From positions 482,967 to 546,966 of the forward strand of contig JANQRE010000004.1 of assembly GCA_028284705.1 (NCBI GenBank): a DNA stretch of 64,000 bases. The letters are read 5' to 3'. This DNA is from Paracoccaceae bacterium (GTDB lineage Bacteria > Pseudomonadota > Alphaproteobacteria > Rhodobacterales > Rhodobacteraceae). Positions 1 through 9,216 of this stretch are shown here, in pieces. A program made the translations under genes and the position numbers. The notes under the pieces were generated by a model. It saw nothing but the letters and a program-made list of their open reading frames with translations. It had not been told where the DNA came from and ran no database searches. Position 1 is the first letter of the stretch; every line of letters starts with the position of its first letter.

Positions 1-159
1 CTCTTCCTGATCCTGAAAAAGACGCTAGTCTGCGGAACAAAGCACTGTGCGGATAACCTGATATGGGGAAGAGTGTTTGGTGCCAGAAATAGCGACCCTG
101 CAAGATGTCGCAAATGAAGACCTTGTGAGGGTACAAATGGTGCATTCAGCGTTTCGAGA

Positions 160-2508
160 ATGTCTCGCACCCTTCTGTGCCTCTCAATTCGCTGTCGAGA
201 GGGCCTCGATGTGACCACCGGAAATGTCGATCTAGAGACATGTGATCGTGAGCCGATCCATCTGATTGGCGCGGTGCAACCACATGGCGCGTTGGTTGCC
301 GCAGCCGAAAATAGTCTTGTCATTCAATATGCGAGCGCCAATTTGGCAACGTTCTTAGGCGCGCCCCCGGAAGAGGCGCTCGGCAAGACGCTCACGGCCT
401 TGATCGGGGAAGGCAATGTTTCTCAACTCTTAGACATTCCTCTGGACCCGACCACACCGGAATTGCTTCGACCATGGCATATCACGGTAGAAGCTCCAAA
501 TGGCTCATCGATCAAAGCTGAATGTCTTCCGCATCGCCACGGCGGCTTTGTCATTCTTGAGTTTCTTCAACCGGAACTGAAGCCTGCACCGGTCTGGGAA
601 GATGAGCTTCTACGTCGCGGGATAATCTCCGAATTGGTCAAACCCGGCGCGCTAACCGAGCTTGCCGAAGCAAGCGCTCGCATCATTCGCGATGTCACTG
701 GATTTGACCGTGTCATGATCTACAAATTTGCCGAGGACAAACATGGTGAGGTGATTGCGGAAAGCACCGATCGGCCTGACAAGTTCCTTGGTTTGCACTA
801 TCCGGCGTCCGACATTCCCGATCCCGCACGTCGGCATTTTACTCTGAACGTGATGCGCTCGATCCCAGACATAAACGGGGAGCATGTTCCGATCCTGAGC
901 CAATCTGGAGAAATCGCCGATGCTTCTTCGTCGCAACCGTTGGACCTGACCTATTCCAAACTTCGAGCGGTTGCGCCTGTACATGTCGAATACCTCAACA
1001 ATATGGGGGTCGGGGCAAGTCTGTCGATTTCCCTGATCACCAACAACGAACTTTGGGGCCTTGTTGCCTGCCACCACTATGGCACGCGCCTTTTGTCTTC
1101 CAGCCGGCTTCGATTTGCCGAATTGTTGGGCGGCACGACCTCCGCGCTGCTGCAAAGCATGGAGAATACTCTTCAGCTCAGCAAAAGCATCGAGGCCGAG
1201 AAAACCGCCTATCAAATCGAGAAGATGGCGCGGTCGGGGGCATCACTGCGGGCACTTGTTGAAGAGCATGCGTCCGTGCTTATGGATTTAGCGGGTGCAC
1301 AAGGCTTGTTGCTGACATTGGCTGGCGATCTCATGGAAGTCGGGTCTACCCCGGAAACGAGCCTCGACCTCACAAACCTCCGCACACTGGTGGAAGACGG
1401 GGTGGCGACAACCTCTCATTTATCATCTGTCATAGACATGGACGAAGCACAGAAGCGGTTGGTGGGCGGCGCGGCGTTGCTGGAGTTGTCAGAAGACGGA
1501 AAAGACAGTCTCGTATTTCTGCGAAGCGAATTTCGTCAGACAATCAAATGGGCTGGCAAGCCAGAAAAGATTGAGACAAAGACGGAAGACGGGATCACAC
1601 GTCTTTCCCCTCGTGGCTCGTTCGCTCTGTGGAGCGAAGAGCGTCGTGGCAAGAGCAGACCATTTGATGCATTGGATCGAGACGCGTTTCGCATACTCAG
1701 GCGTGCCCTTTTTGCGCTGAACAGCCTTGAGCATGAACGCGTGGCACTTGAAGCGCAAAAGGCTGCAGAGGCCGAAGAAATCCGATTGCGCCACTCGATG
1801 CTGGAGGCGGCGCGCGCCAGTTCAATGGGCGAACTTGCATCAGCGATTGCGCATGAACTCAGTCAGCCGCTTTCGGCCGTCGCCAATTACGTCAACGCAT
1901 GTAGGCAGGAAATCAAGAATGCGGGTGTCGAGATGCCGCCGCAGGCCGAACAATTGATCAACGAAGCGGTGACCGAAACAGCTAGAGCAGGTGATCTGGT
2001 TCGACGGGTCCGGAATTTCATATCCAGCGGTGATCTCAATCTCGACTACATCAATTTGGAAGATGCCATCAAACAGGGCGTTGAACTCGCATTGGTTTCC
2101 CATGAACTACCGCGGCTTCGGGTCAATTTTCTGTTCCACGACGGCGTGCCGAAATTGTTGGCTGACCCTGTTCAGATCAGTCAAGTCGTGCTCAATTTGG
2201 TGAAGAACAGCATCACGTCGATGGAAAACTCTGACCTGCAAGTCATTTCCATCGAGATGGCCCGAGTGGATGAGGTGGTTCAGGTCCGTATTCGCGACAC
2301 TGGCTCGGGGATTTCGAAGACCCAACGTAAATATTTGTTTGAGCCATTCCATACCTCAACGACGAATGGCATGGGCATCGGGCTGTCTCTTTGCCGCTCA
2401 ATCGTGGATGCTCATGAGGGGCGTATCTGGGCTGAGACAGCGTCCGTCGGCGCAGAGTTCGTGTTTGAACTGCCAATTCGCGAGGAGAACAATGAACACT
2501 CCGGATGA
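160..2508 (+). CDS. bphP: Bacteriophytochrome-type sensor histidine kinase (PAS-GAF-PHY-HisKA-HATPase)
   Basis: N-terminal TCDREPIHLIGAVQPHG with the candidate biliverdin Cys, GAF YPASDIPDPARRHF, PHY-tongue PRGSF, FixL-like H-box AIAHELSQPLSAVANY, ATPase GMGIGLSLCRSIVDAHEG. The true start may be GTG at 211. Confidence 0.93.
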   Translation: MSRTLLCLSIRCREGLDVTTGNVDLETCDREPIHLIGAVQPHGALVAAAENSLVIQYASANLATFLGAPPEEALGKTLTALIGEGNVSQLLDIPLDPTTPELLRPWHITVEAPNGSSIKAECLPHRHGGFVILEFLQPELKPAPVWEDELLRRGIISELVKPGALTELAEASARIIRDVTGFDRVMIYKFAEDKHGEVIAESTDRPDKFLGLHYPASDIPDPARRHFTLNVMRSIPDINGEHVPILSQSGEIADASSSQPLDLTYSKLRAVAPVHVEYLNNMGVGASLSISLITNNELWGLVACHHYGTRLLSSSRLRFAELLGGTTSALLQSMENTLQLSKSIEAEKTAYQIEKMARSGASLRALVEEHASVLMDLAGAQGLLLTLAGDLMEVGSTPETSLDLTNLRTLVEDGVATTSHLSSVIDMDEAQKRLVGGAALLELSEDGKDSLVFLRSEFRQTIKWAGKPEKIETKTEDGITRLSPRGSFALWSEERRGKSRPFDALDRDAFRILRRALFALNSLEHERVALEAQKAAEAEEIRLRHSMLEAARASSMGELASAIAHELSQPLSAVANYVNACRQEIKNAGVEMPPQAEQLINEAVTETARAGDLVRRVRNFISSGDLNLDYINLEDAIKQGVELALVSHELPRLRVNFLFHDGVPKLLADPVQISQVVLNLVKNSITSMENSDLQVISIEMARVDEVVQVRIRDTGSGISKTQRKYLFEPFHTSTTNGMGIGLSLCRSIVDAHEGRIWAETASVGAEFVFELPIREENNEHSG

Positions 2509-3097
2509 AAAGATCGCGATCTACTTGGTTGAGAACGATACAGCTGTTCTGAAGTCTCTGAGCGCGCTTTTCAACGCGCACGGTTTCGAGACGATCGAGT
2601 GCGTAACCGCCGAGCAGTTCCTTGATATTTTCGACCCGCAAAAAAGAGCATGTCTTGTTCTGGATTTGCGCCTACCCGGTATGAGCGGTATGCAGTTGCA
2701 AGCGCGCCTGACAGAATTGCACATCAGCCTCCCGATCATCGTGGTTACTGCGCACGGGGATGTGCCTGTCGCCGTTCAGGCCATGAGAGCCGGTGCAATT
2801 GATTTTATCGAAAAGCCTGCGGATGCAGATCGTCTTCTCGAAGCGATAGCCTCGGCAAGAGGCATTCTGCAAAATAAGCTGCCTGCGGACGTGCCCAAGA
2901 ACATCGTGGACGACCGCTTGTCCAAACTTACCCATCGGGAGCGGGAGGTTCTCGACCACCTCCTTCAGGGCAAGCTGAACAAGGAAATAGCAGGCGAACT
3001 CAATCTGAGCCCGAGAACGGTTGAAGTTCATCGCTCGCGTATCCGCGAAAAGATGCACGCGCGTGGGATCGCAGATCTCATTCGGATGCTGGGTTAA
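2492..3097 (+). CDS. FixJ/NarL-family response regulator (REC + LuxR HTH)
   Basis: Start reassigned inside ORF 2270..3097 to ATG 2492 (MNTPDEKIAIYLVENDTAVLKSL). REC VLDLRLPGMSGMQ and HTH LTHREREVLDHLLQGKLNKEIAGELNLSPRTVEVHRSRI. Overlaps the kinase gene end. Confidence 0.93.
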   Translation: MNTPDEKIAIYLVENDTAVLKSLSALFNAHGFETIECVTAEQFLDIFDPQKRACLVLDLRLPGMSGMQLQARLTELHISLPIIVVTAHGDVPVAVQAMRAGAIDFIEKPADADRLLEAIASARGILQNKLPADVPKNIVDDRLSKLTHREREVLDHLLQGKLNKEIAGELNLSPRTVEVHRSRIREKMHARGIADLIRMLG

Positions 3098-3113
3098 GCC
3101 GGCATTCCAAAGA

Positions 3114-3129
3114 TACGTATTTCTACGTA
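3114..3129. promoter_or_regulatory. Candidate operator TACGTA-TTTC-TACGTA
   Basis: Two palindromic TACGTA half-sites with 10-bp centre spacing, in the gap downstream of the FixJ-type gene and upstream of the B12-binding protein gene. Confidence 0.4.
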
Positions 3130-3558
3130 GTGGAAAGTCCGAACTATCTCGAAAACTTCCCTGCGCTCTAGTCTTGGAAGCGCCAGACATGATCTAAAAA
3201 ATTCACGGAAAGCCAATGCCGCGCCGCGAGGGGGACGAGCCTAGAAGGGTGAAATCCACGTTCGCCGTTGCTCATAAGATGGGCAGACGGCTATTTCCTC
3301 ATCGCTCAACGCGCGTCTCAAATAGTCGCTACGCGATCGGATGCGGGCGCCGCTCTTCCAAGATTTCCGCATCCCCAACAGACCGAGATTACCTGCCAGC
3401 AAGTCCTTTGGCGAAACTTGTCGGCGCTAAAGCTTTTGTTCTCTGCGCTGGACGCACGCGCGGGTCCGACACCGATTTCACCGACGCTCGACGTCACGGG
3501 AAAGACCAGAACCACGACCAAGTGAACGGCATTCGGAAGTCAAATTGGGAGGCCATCT

Positions 3559-4374
3559 TTGCCCGGTAATGACGGCTCGACGGGCCTCCTGGAGTTTGGA
3601 GCCTATCAGCAGAGCCATTCGAAAATCCGAGAACTCAAAGCGAGCCTGGCGCAAGACCAGATCGCGAGCCTGGCGCGCGAAGTCCTCCGACGTCTCGGAG
3701 CACGTGATGAGACGCTGGACCATGTGCCACATGCCCCATCGCCCAGTGAACTGGACGCGCTTTGCGGCGCCCTTGTTTCGGAGGATGATGAGGCCGCAGC
3801 CCGGTACATCGTCAAAGTACGCGCAGATGGGGCGTCGCCCGAAGACGTCTATTTAAAGTATCTGGCTGCGGCCGCACGGTTGCTCGGGCAATGGTGGGAA
3901 GAAAACAAAATCAGCTTCGTCGATGTTACCATCGGGACAGGCCGAATGTTTGCGATTATGCGCGGCATGAAGCACCTGTTTGACAGGCGAGATGTCTCGC
4001 CAGGTAAAACCGCAATCTTTGCGTCGGTTCCCGGTGAGACCCACACGTTGGGCGTGCGCATGGCAGCCGATCTGTTCCGGAAAGATGGTTGGGAGATTGT
4101 GCTCAAGCTTGGGTTGGATCACGATGAATTGGTTCAGGAAATCGTGCATGCGCCGGGAAACGTCATCGGTCTGTCCATTTCCGGTCGTCATTCCATTGAT
4201 GCGCTTTCGCGCCTTGTGATCGCCCTGCGCATCTGTTGCCCACAGGTTCCCATCGTCGTGAGCGGGCAAAATATAGAAGAGATCAGGCCGTTGCTTGATC
4301 TCGTAGGCGTTGATGGTGTTGCCGAGGACATCGACGATGCAAAGGCTCAAATTTCTGCACTGCGTTTGGCATGA
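3559..4374 (+). CDS. Cobalamin (B12)-binding domain protein, PpaA/AerR-like
   Basis: Helical cap LLGQWWEENKISFVDVTIGTGRMFAIMRGM followed by VPGETHTLGVRMAADLFRKDGWEI (E-x-H-x-x-G B12 motif). TTG start as given; exact start uncertain. Confidence 0.78.
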   Translation: MPGNDGSTGLLEFGAYQQSHSKIRELKASLAQDQIASLAREVLRRLGARDETLDHVPHAPSPSELDALCGALVSEDDEAAARYIVKVRADGASPEDVYLKYLAAAARLLGQWWEENKISFVDVTIGTGRMFAIMRGMKHLFDRRDVSPGKTAIFASVPGETHTLGVRMAADLFRKDGWEIVLKLGLDHDELVQEIVHAPGNVIGLSISGRHSIDALSRLVIALRICCPQVPIVVSGQNIEEIRPLLDLVGVDGVAEDIDDAKAQISALRLA

Positions 4375-4535
4375 GAAAATAGAGTTTCAAACAGTCTGGT
4401 GCCGCAAGCCGACACCGAATGCGGGCTTGATCGCTTTCCAGAGCCGCAGAACTGCTGCCACCCGGAATTTTGATCTGGATCAAATGCCGTCAAGCAAGTT
4501 CGCCTAGAGTTCAGACAGCATTTGAAGAGAAACTG

Positions 4536-5372
4536 ATGAACCTCACCGAACGCATTATTGAGATTTATGATGAGTTCACAGCGAGCGAGCGCAGGTTGGC
4601 AATTCTCTTGCTGGAGGCGCCCGAGCAGCTGTTAAGCAGGGGCGCAGCCGAGATCGCCAAACGTGCGGCAGTTTCGTCATCGACCGCTGCACGGTTCTTT
4701 CGACGGCTTGGCTATTCTGGATACCGGGAAGCACTGGCTGAAATGCGTGTTGCGCAACCCGAGGCGCCAGATCATCTGGCACGTTTCAAGCTGACGCGCA
4801 CGAGCCAGGCGGCGCACCTGAAAACCGAACTCCAAAACCTGAAGTGGCTGGTCGATCAGATAAATTCCGAGGATATAGAATTGACAGTCAGCAAGATCGT
4901 TCAAGCGGAAAAGATCTGGGTGATCGGCTTCGGAGATAGCTATCCATTGGCGCTTCTGACCAGAGTTCTAATGAGCAAAGTAAAAGGTGCCATTCATGTT
5001 CTACCGTCAACAGGCGACGGAACCTTCGATGAATTTGCGTCGATCAAAGCACATGATGCGGTTATCGCGATTGGGGTCGGAGATAAGTTACAGTCGGTTC
5101 GATCCGCAATGCGATTGGCGCGTGCATCAGGTGCACATGTCACCTTTATTACCAATCAGTCGTTTTCTGCCGAAGGAACGTCTGTTGATGCGGTCATTCG
5201 ATGCAGCACGAGGGCACCGGGACTGTTCGCCAGCGCGGTCGCTCCGGTCTCCATAATTACGTATGTGTCTTCCGCCGTGGCAATGAGGATCGGACAACCT
5301 GCCATTGAGCGGCTGGAACATATTTCAAACTTCCGGAGAGCCTGGGAAGGGGCGCTACTGGACGGTTCTTGA
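4536..5372 (+). CDS. MurR/RpiR-family transcriptional regulator (HTH + SIS)
   Basis: MNLTERIIEIYDEFTASERRLAILLLEAPEQLLSRGAAEIAKRAAVSSSTAARFFRRLGYSGYREAL plus a SIS region (IWVIGFGDSYPLALL). Start moved to ATG 4536. Confidence 0.88.
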   Translation: MNLTERIIEIYDEFTASERRLAILLLEAPEQLLSRGAAEIAKRAAVSSSTAARFFRRLGYSGYREALAEMRVAQPEAPDHLARFKLTRTSQAAHLKTELQNLKWLVDQINSEDIELTVSKIVQAEKIWVIGFGDSYPLALLTRVLMSKVKGAIHVLPSTGDGTFDEFASIKAHDAVIAIGVGDKLQSVRSAMRLARASGAHVTFITNQSFSAEGTSVDAVIRCSTRAPGLFASAVAPVSIITYVSSAVAMRIGQPAIERLEHISNFRRAWEGALLDGS

Positions 5373-5382
5373 GACGTCCAGT
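5357..5382. terminator. Hairpin between convergent rpiR-like and oxyR genes
   Basis: Perfect 8-bp inverted repeat ACTGGACG-N10-CGTCCAGT overlapping the upstream stop codon. No strong T-tract on the + strand. Confidence 0.4.
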
Positions 5383-5425
5383 GTCGACACCAAAAATGAC
5401 TGTCCAGGGATATCGGCTGGAATTG

Positions 5426-6370
5426 CTATGCTCTGATGGGATGCGGCATGAGTTTGCGTAACCTTGATATCCGAGCTTTTCCGGTCTCAGAAAGAACTTC
5501 GGTGAGCGGTCCCACGTCCATTGCATCTTCGAGACATGATTTTGTCACCAGAGAAATCTCGCGATCAGGTTCCGGTGTTGCCAGACGCAGGGCAGCCAGA
5601 TCGCCGTCAAGGACAGTTTCATCTAGAGACAGTTCAGGCAATAGCGTTACGCCGTACCCGCTTGCCGATAGGCCCATGACCGTCTGCAGCGAGCTTGACC
5701 CAATTTGGTTCAGAGACTCTTCGCTAGCAAAGCGACAAAGATCCCGTGTCTGCTCGCGAAGGCAATGTCCATCAGAGAGCAGAAGCAATTTCAACGGTGG
5801 CATGTGATCGAGCTTTATCTGTCCGTCGCAAAATCCCAACTCGCTAGCCTGGTCGGCGTTGAGCGCCAGGACGAAACGATCACTGAACAACGGGTTCTGA
5901 ACATAGTTTGAGTTCGGAACCGGTGTAGCCAAAATACAGGCATCCAGCCGACCGTGCTCTAGCTCTTCCAACAGATTATCTGTTGTGGCTTCAAGTATCT
6001 GCAGTTCGAGCGCTGGCAATTTCCTGCGGACGGTTTGCAGAGCGGTCGGCAATAAATATGGTGCAATGGTTGGGATGGCTCCCAGGCGAAATGGTCCTTC
6101 AAGGCCTCGCTGATATCTTGCCGTTGCCTCCAGTTCCTCGACCTGTGCGATGATCGATCGTGATCTCTTTAGAACTTCGTGACCAAAAGGCGTGGGTTGG
6201 AACGGCCTGCTGCTACGATCTATCAAAGGCGTTCCGAGTATCTCCTCCAATTCGCGTATCTTAATTGAAAGTGCCGGTTGAGATACATGTGTTGTGTCGG
6301 CTGCCTGACCAAAATGGCCAACGGCACAAAACGCATCGAAGTAGGCGAGATGGCGAAGAGAGAGTTTCAT
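5426..6370 (-). CDS. oxyR: LysR-family hydrogen-peroxide sensor OxyR
   Basis: LysR HTH (AVGHFGQAADTTHVSQPALSIKIRELEEILGTPLIDR) and redox pair DGHCLREQTRDLC with the 9-residue C-to-C offset typical of OxyR. Confidence 0.88.
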   Translation of the reverse strand: MKLSLRHLAYFDAFCAVGHFGQAADTTHVSQPALSIKIRELEEILGTPLIDRSSRPFQPTPFGHEVLKRSRSIIAQVEELEATARYQRGLEGPFRLGAIPTIAPYLLPTALQTVRRKLPALELQILEATTDNLLEELEHGRLDACILATPVPNSNYVQNPLFSDRFVLALNADQASELGFCDGQIKLDHMPPLKLLLLSDGHCLREQTRDLCRFASEESLNQIGSSSLQTVMGLSASGYGVTLLPELSLDETVLDGDLAALRLATPEPDREISLVTKSCLEDAMDVGPLTEVLSETGKARISRLRKLMPHPIRA

Positions 6371-6623
6371 AAGAAAAAGCTATGGGTTCCCAAAGAAAAT
6401 AAAATTTCCCTCAATCCAGACGCTCCGATAATCTGACTCTGAAAGACAAACTGAGCGTTGGATCAATAGTATCAATGCCTTAGCTAGCATGGCGCGGCCT
6501 GTGGCGTTGCAGCACGAACCCGAATTCAACGCGATTCTCGACAACAGGTCCAGTCGATCTTGGTGCCGTTGACGTATGTCAATGGATTGACCCCGGCTGT
6601 GCCGATGGAAATGGAGCAGCAGA

Positions 6624-6821
6624 TTGGGTCGGAAAAGTTGCCGCTTGATTGAGTTCGTGATCCCCGGAAAGTTGGATGATGTCGCCGTGGAATTGGAGCG
6701 CTTGGGCGTCGATGGCTCAGACGTTGTTAACGTATATTTTGAACCCAAACAGGAGGCCAGTTACGAGTCTCGACCCCGCTATCGCGTAATCGCCAAAGTC
6801 TATGACGACGAACTGAGCTGA
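6624..6821 (+). CDS. Small hypothetical protein
   Basis: 65-aa ORF with protein-like composition (LDDVAVELERLGVDGSDVVNVYFEPKQ). Confidence 0.3.
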   Translation: MGRKSCRLIEFVIPGKLDDVAVELERLGVDGSDVVNVYFEPKQEASYESRPRYRVIAKVYDDELS

Positions 6822-7433
6822 CCTAATATCTGCGACCCAACCGGTTCAGTGCGAAGGCAGAAATCAAGCCCTCCCACCAGCACTTAGACAGCAACCAAAC
6901 TTACCTCTGTATGCTCCATTTTTGACGGTTTCCGGCCGCTTCGACCATCGAAAACGGTCAGTTTTGATTGAGCCGGCAATGACATCTGGCAAAGCATGAT
7001 GCCGTATGTTGCGTTGCCGAGACACTGTATTGAAGTGGCAAGTTCAACTACTCGCGTGATTTAAATTTGACGCACCTGTTTTGAGGTAATGACATCTGAA
7101 AGGACGCACTGTCGTTGAGCGTGGGGCTTGACCAACGGCGGTGCGTTTCCTTCGGCAAGCCGAAAGACGGACGTCAGCAGCAAGATATTCTGAGACGGCA
7201 CAAGGAAGCCCCACAAATGAGATTCTGGAAACGTTGCGGAGCAATTGCCGCCAACACTTTGGCAATCATCGACCAGATTGGCACGAGCTTTCGAAACATT
7301 GGCGCTCGGTGCTTTGAACAGGCGTTTCCAGTGAGAAACGCACCCCACAAATCCTCGAGCCCTGGCGGCGTGCTGAACATAGTTCTGACGCACCGTTCCG
7401 AACGTGGTTCGCTCGCTATGACTGGGTTGTCCA

Positions 7434-7631
7434 ATGCGAAATAGGAGATACTTGGATTTGGACACAATTCCGCTGAGCGACTTGCTCAAAGTTATTGAGC
7501 TGGAGAAACGACTTGTTTCCGGTGGTCTGCTGCCTGCGGACGACTTTTGGATGAAAATCTTGAAGTCGGTTTTGGCCGAACGATTCAGAATTCGGTCTCT
7601 TGCTTTGGATCCGGAGGAAACGGAAGGCTGA
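7434..7631 (+). CDS. Small hypothetical protein
   Basis: 65-aa ORF with plausible helical sequence (LSDLLKVIELEKRLVSGGLLPADDFWMKILKSVL). Confidence 0.3.
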   Translation: MRNRRYLDLDTIPLSDLLKVIELEKRLVSGGLLPADDFWMKILKSVLAERFRIRSLALDPEETEG

Positions 7632-7819
7632 ATGCGAGCATTGCCTATGTGTCTGGAAAACTGGGAAACCCGACCTCTCGATATTGGAGCCATTGCTATG
7701 GAGTGGGCAGCAGTCATCTGCACAGAGCTCAACGATGCGAGGCCGCGTTTTCCCGGCAATCACACCTGCTGTCTGCCGCTTTGAATTTCACCAAATGAAT
7801 ATTTCGATAGGAGCCAATC

Positions 7820-9124
7820 ATGCCAACAACCTTTGAAGTTCTGTTTCTCGGAAATTTTGCAGATATCGATCCGACCGAGGGAAATGATGACATGGAGAAC
7901 GCCGGAAGCCTGGTCGGCGTTACAATGGGTTCTGCAGCCAATCCACTGGCATTCGGAAATCAGCATACGCTGTCTCCAATCAATTTCGCTGGTGGCAGCA
8001 GCACCTCGTATGACACCGACAACAATCTGTCGAATGACACTTTTAGTTTGGATGGTGGACCGGCCCAGACCTTCGATTCCGCCGTGGTTTACAATGCGAC
8101 CATCACCTACACCGATGGTACTCCGCCGGCTACAATATCAGCCGTCATCATGCAGGATACCGACGGAAATGTATATCTGGCGCCTGAGACGACGAATAAT
8201 GCTGATCAGGCGGCTATCACCGCAGCACCGATCCAAAGCCTGACTATCAATTCAATCATTGTCGCCACGAACATCGAGGGGCTTACCGCCAACCGTGCAG
8301 CGACGGATTTTGTATGTTTTACCGCGGGAACACGTATCTCGACTGCAAATGGTCAGCGTGCTGTCGAAGACCTTTCCATTGGTGAACTGATCGAAACGGA
8401 AACCCATGGCTTTCAGCCAATTCGCTGGATTGGGTCGCGCCAGGTGGATTTTCGAGACGCAGAAGCGCCAGATGAAAAACTATTTCCCGTGAGGATTGCT
8501 GCCGGTTCGCTTGGAGGCGGTTTGCCGAGTCATGACCTGGTAGTCTCTCGACAACACCGCATTATGGTTTCGTCCAAAATCACGGAGCGAATGTTCGGCG
8601 CTAGCGATGTCCTGGTTCCGGCGATCAAGTTGGTTGGCTTTCCTGGAATTGAAATTGATCGGGAGGTAAGTGAGGTTCTGTATCACCATATTCTTCTGAA
8701 CAATCACGAGGTGATTTTCGCGGAAGAAGCCCCTGTAGAGAGCTTGTTCACCGGGATCGAGGCACTGAAGGCGATTTTTTCGGTCTCACCAAACGACACA
8801 TCAAGTCTCTTCTTTGAAAAAATAGGCGGCACCTGGGCGCCGGAGCCCGTGCTGCCGATCCCTGAAGGGCCGTTGCAAAAGCAACTGATCGACCGCCACA
8901 AAAAGAACGGTAAACCTCTATTGGAAGCCTATGTGATGAGACAGAGGTTCAACGCATTGGACCAGGTGCGCAGAGACGAGGTTCTCGCGTATTTGGAGCA
9001 AGCGCAGATCCCAGTTTCGAACTCCTCTAAGAGCTTTTCGCGTCAGATCAAGTCGCATAACGGCGTTGGATCGTCACGAAACGCCGCGCCCGGTAATCAA
9101 ATGTGCTCATCCGTGGAGCAGTAG
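7820..9124 (+). CDS. Hint (hedgehog/intein-type) domain protein
   Basis: Beta-rich N-terminal domain, then VCFTAGTRISTANGQRAVEDLSIGELIETETHGFQPIRWIGSRQV and VSRQHRIMVSSKITERMFG, as in Hint_2-type proteins of Rhodobacteraceae. Confidence 0.85.
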   Translation: MPTTFEVLFLGNFADIDPTEGNDDMENAGSLVGVTMGSAANPLAFGNQHTLSPINFAGGSSTSYDTDNNLSNDTFSLDGGPAQTFDSAVVYNATITYTDGTPPATISAVIMQDTDGNVYLAPETTNNADQAAITAAPIQSLTINSIIVATNIEGLTANRAATDFVCFTAGTRISTANGQRAVEDLSIGELIETETHGFQPIRWIGSRQVDFRDAEAPDEKLFPVRIAAGSLGGGLPSHDLVVSRQHRIMVSSKITERMFGASDVLVPAIKLVGFPGIEIDREVSEVLYHHILLNNHEVIFAEEAPVESLFTGIEALKAIFSVSPNDTSSLFFEKIGGTWAPEPVLPIPEGPLQKQLIDRHKKNGKPLLEAYVMRQRFNALDQVRRDEVLAYLEQAQIPVSNSSKSFSRQIKSHNGVGSSRNAAPGNQMCSSVEQ

Positions 9125-9216
9125 AGCAATTCGTTCAGGGGGCGGACCTCAGGCCCGATGTAGCCCCGAATAAGGCGGGACAGCAGAGGCTTACATGAGA
9201 TAGGGGTGTCAGAGCC

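Noticed and set aside
1-159. Possible 3' end of an upstream gene overlapping the bacteriophytochrome start
   Set aside because: One frame is open from about 62 to 213 but preceded by stops; too short and featureless to call, and no heme-oxygenase-like sequence is visible.
3216-3569. 117-aa and overlapping 85-aa ORFs between the FixJ-type gene and the B12-binding gene
   Set aside because: Arg-rich, mutually overlapping, no recognisable family; more likely leader/regulatory sequence.
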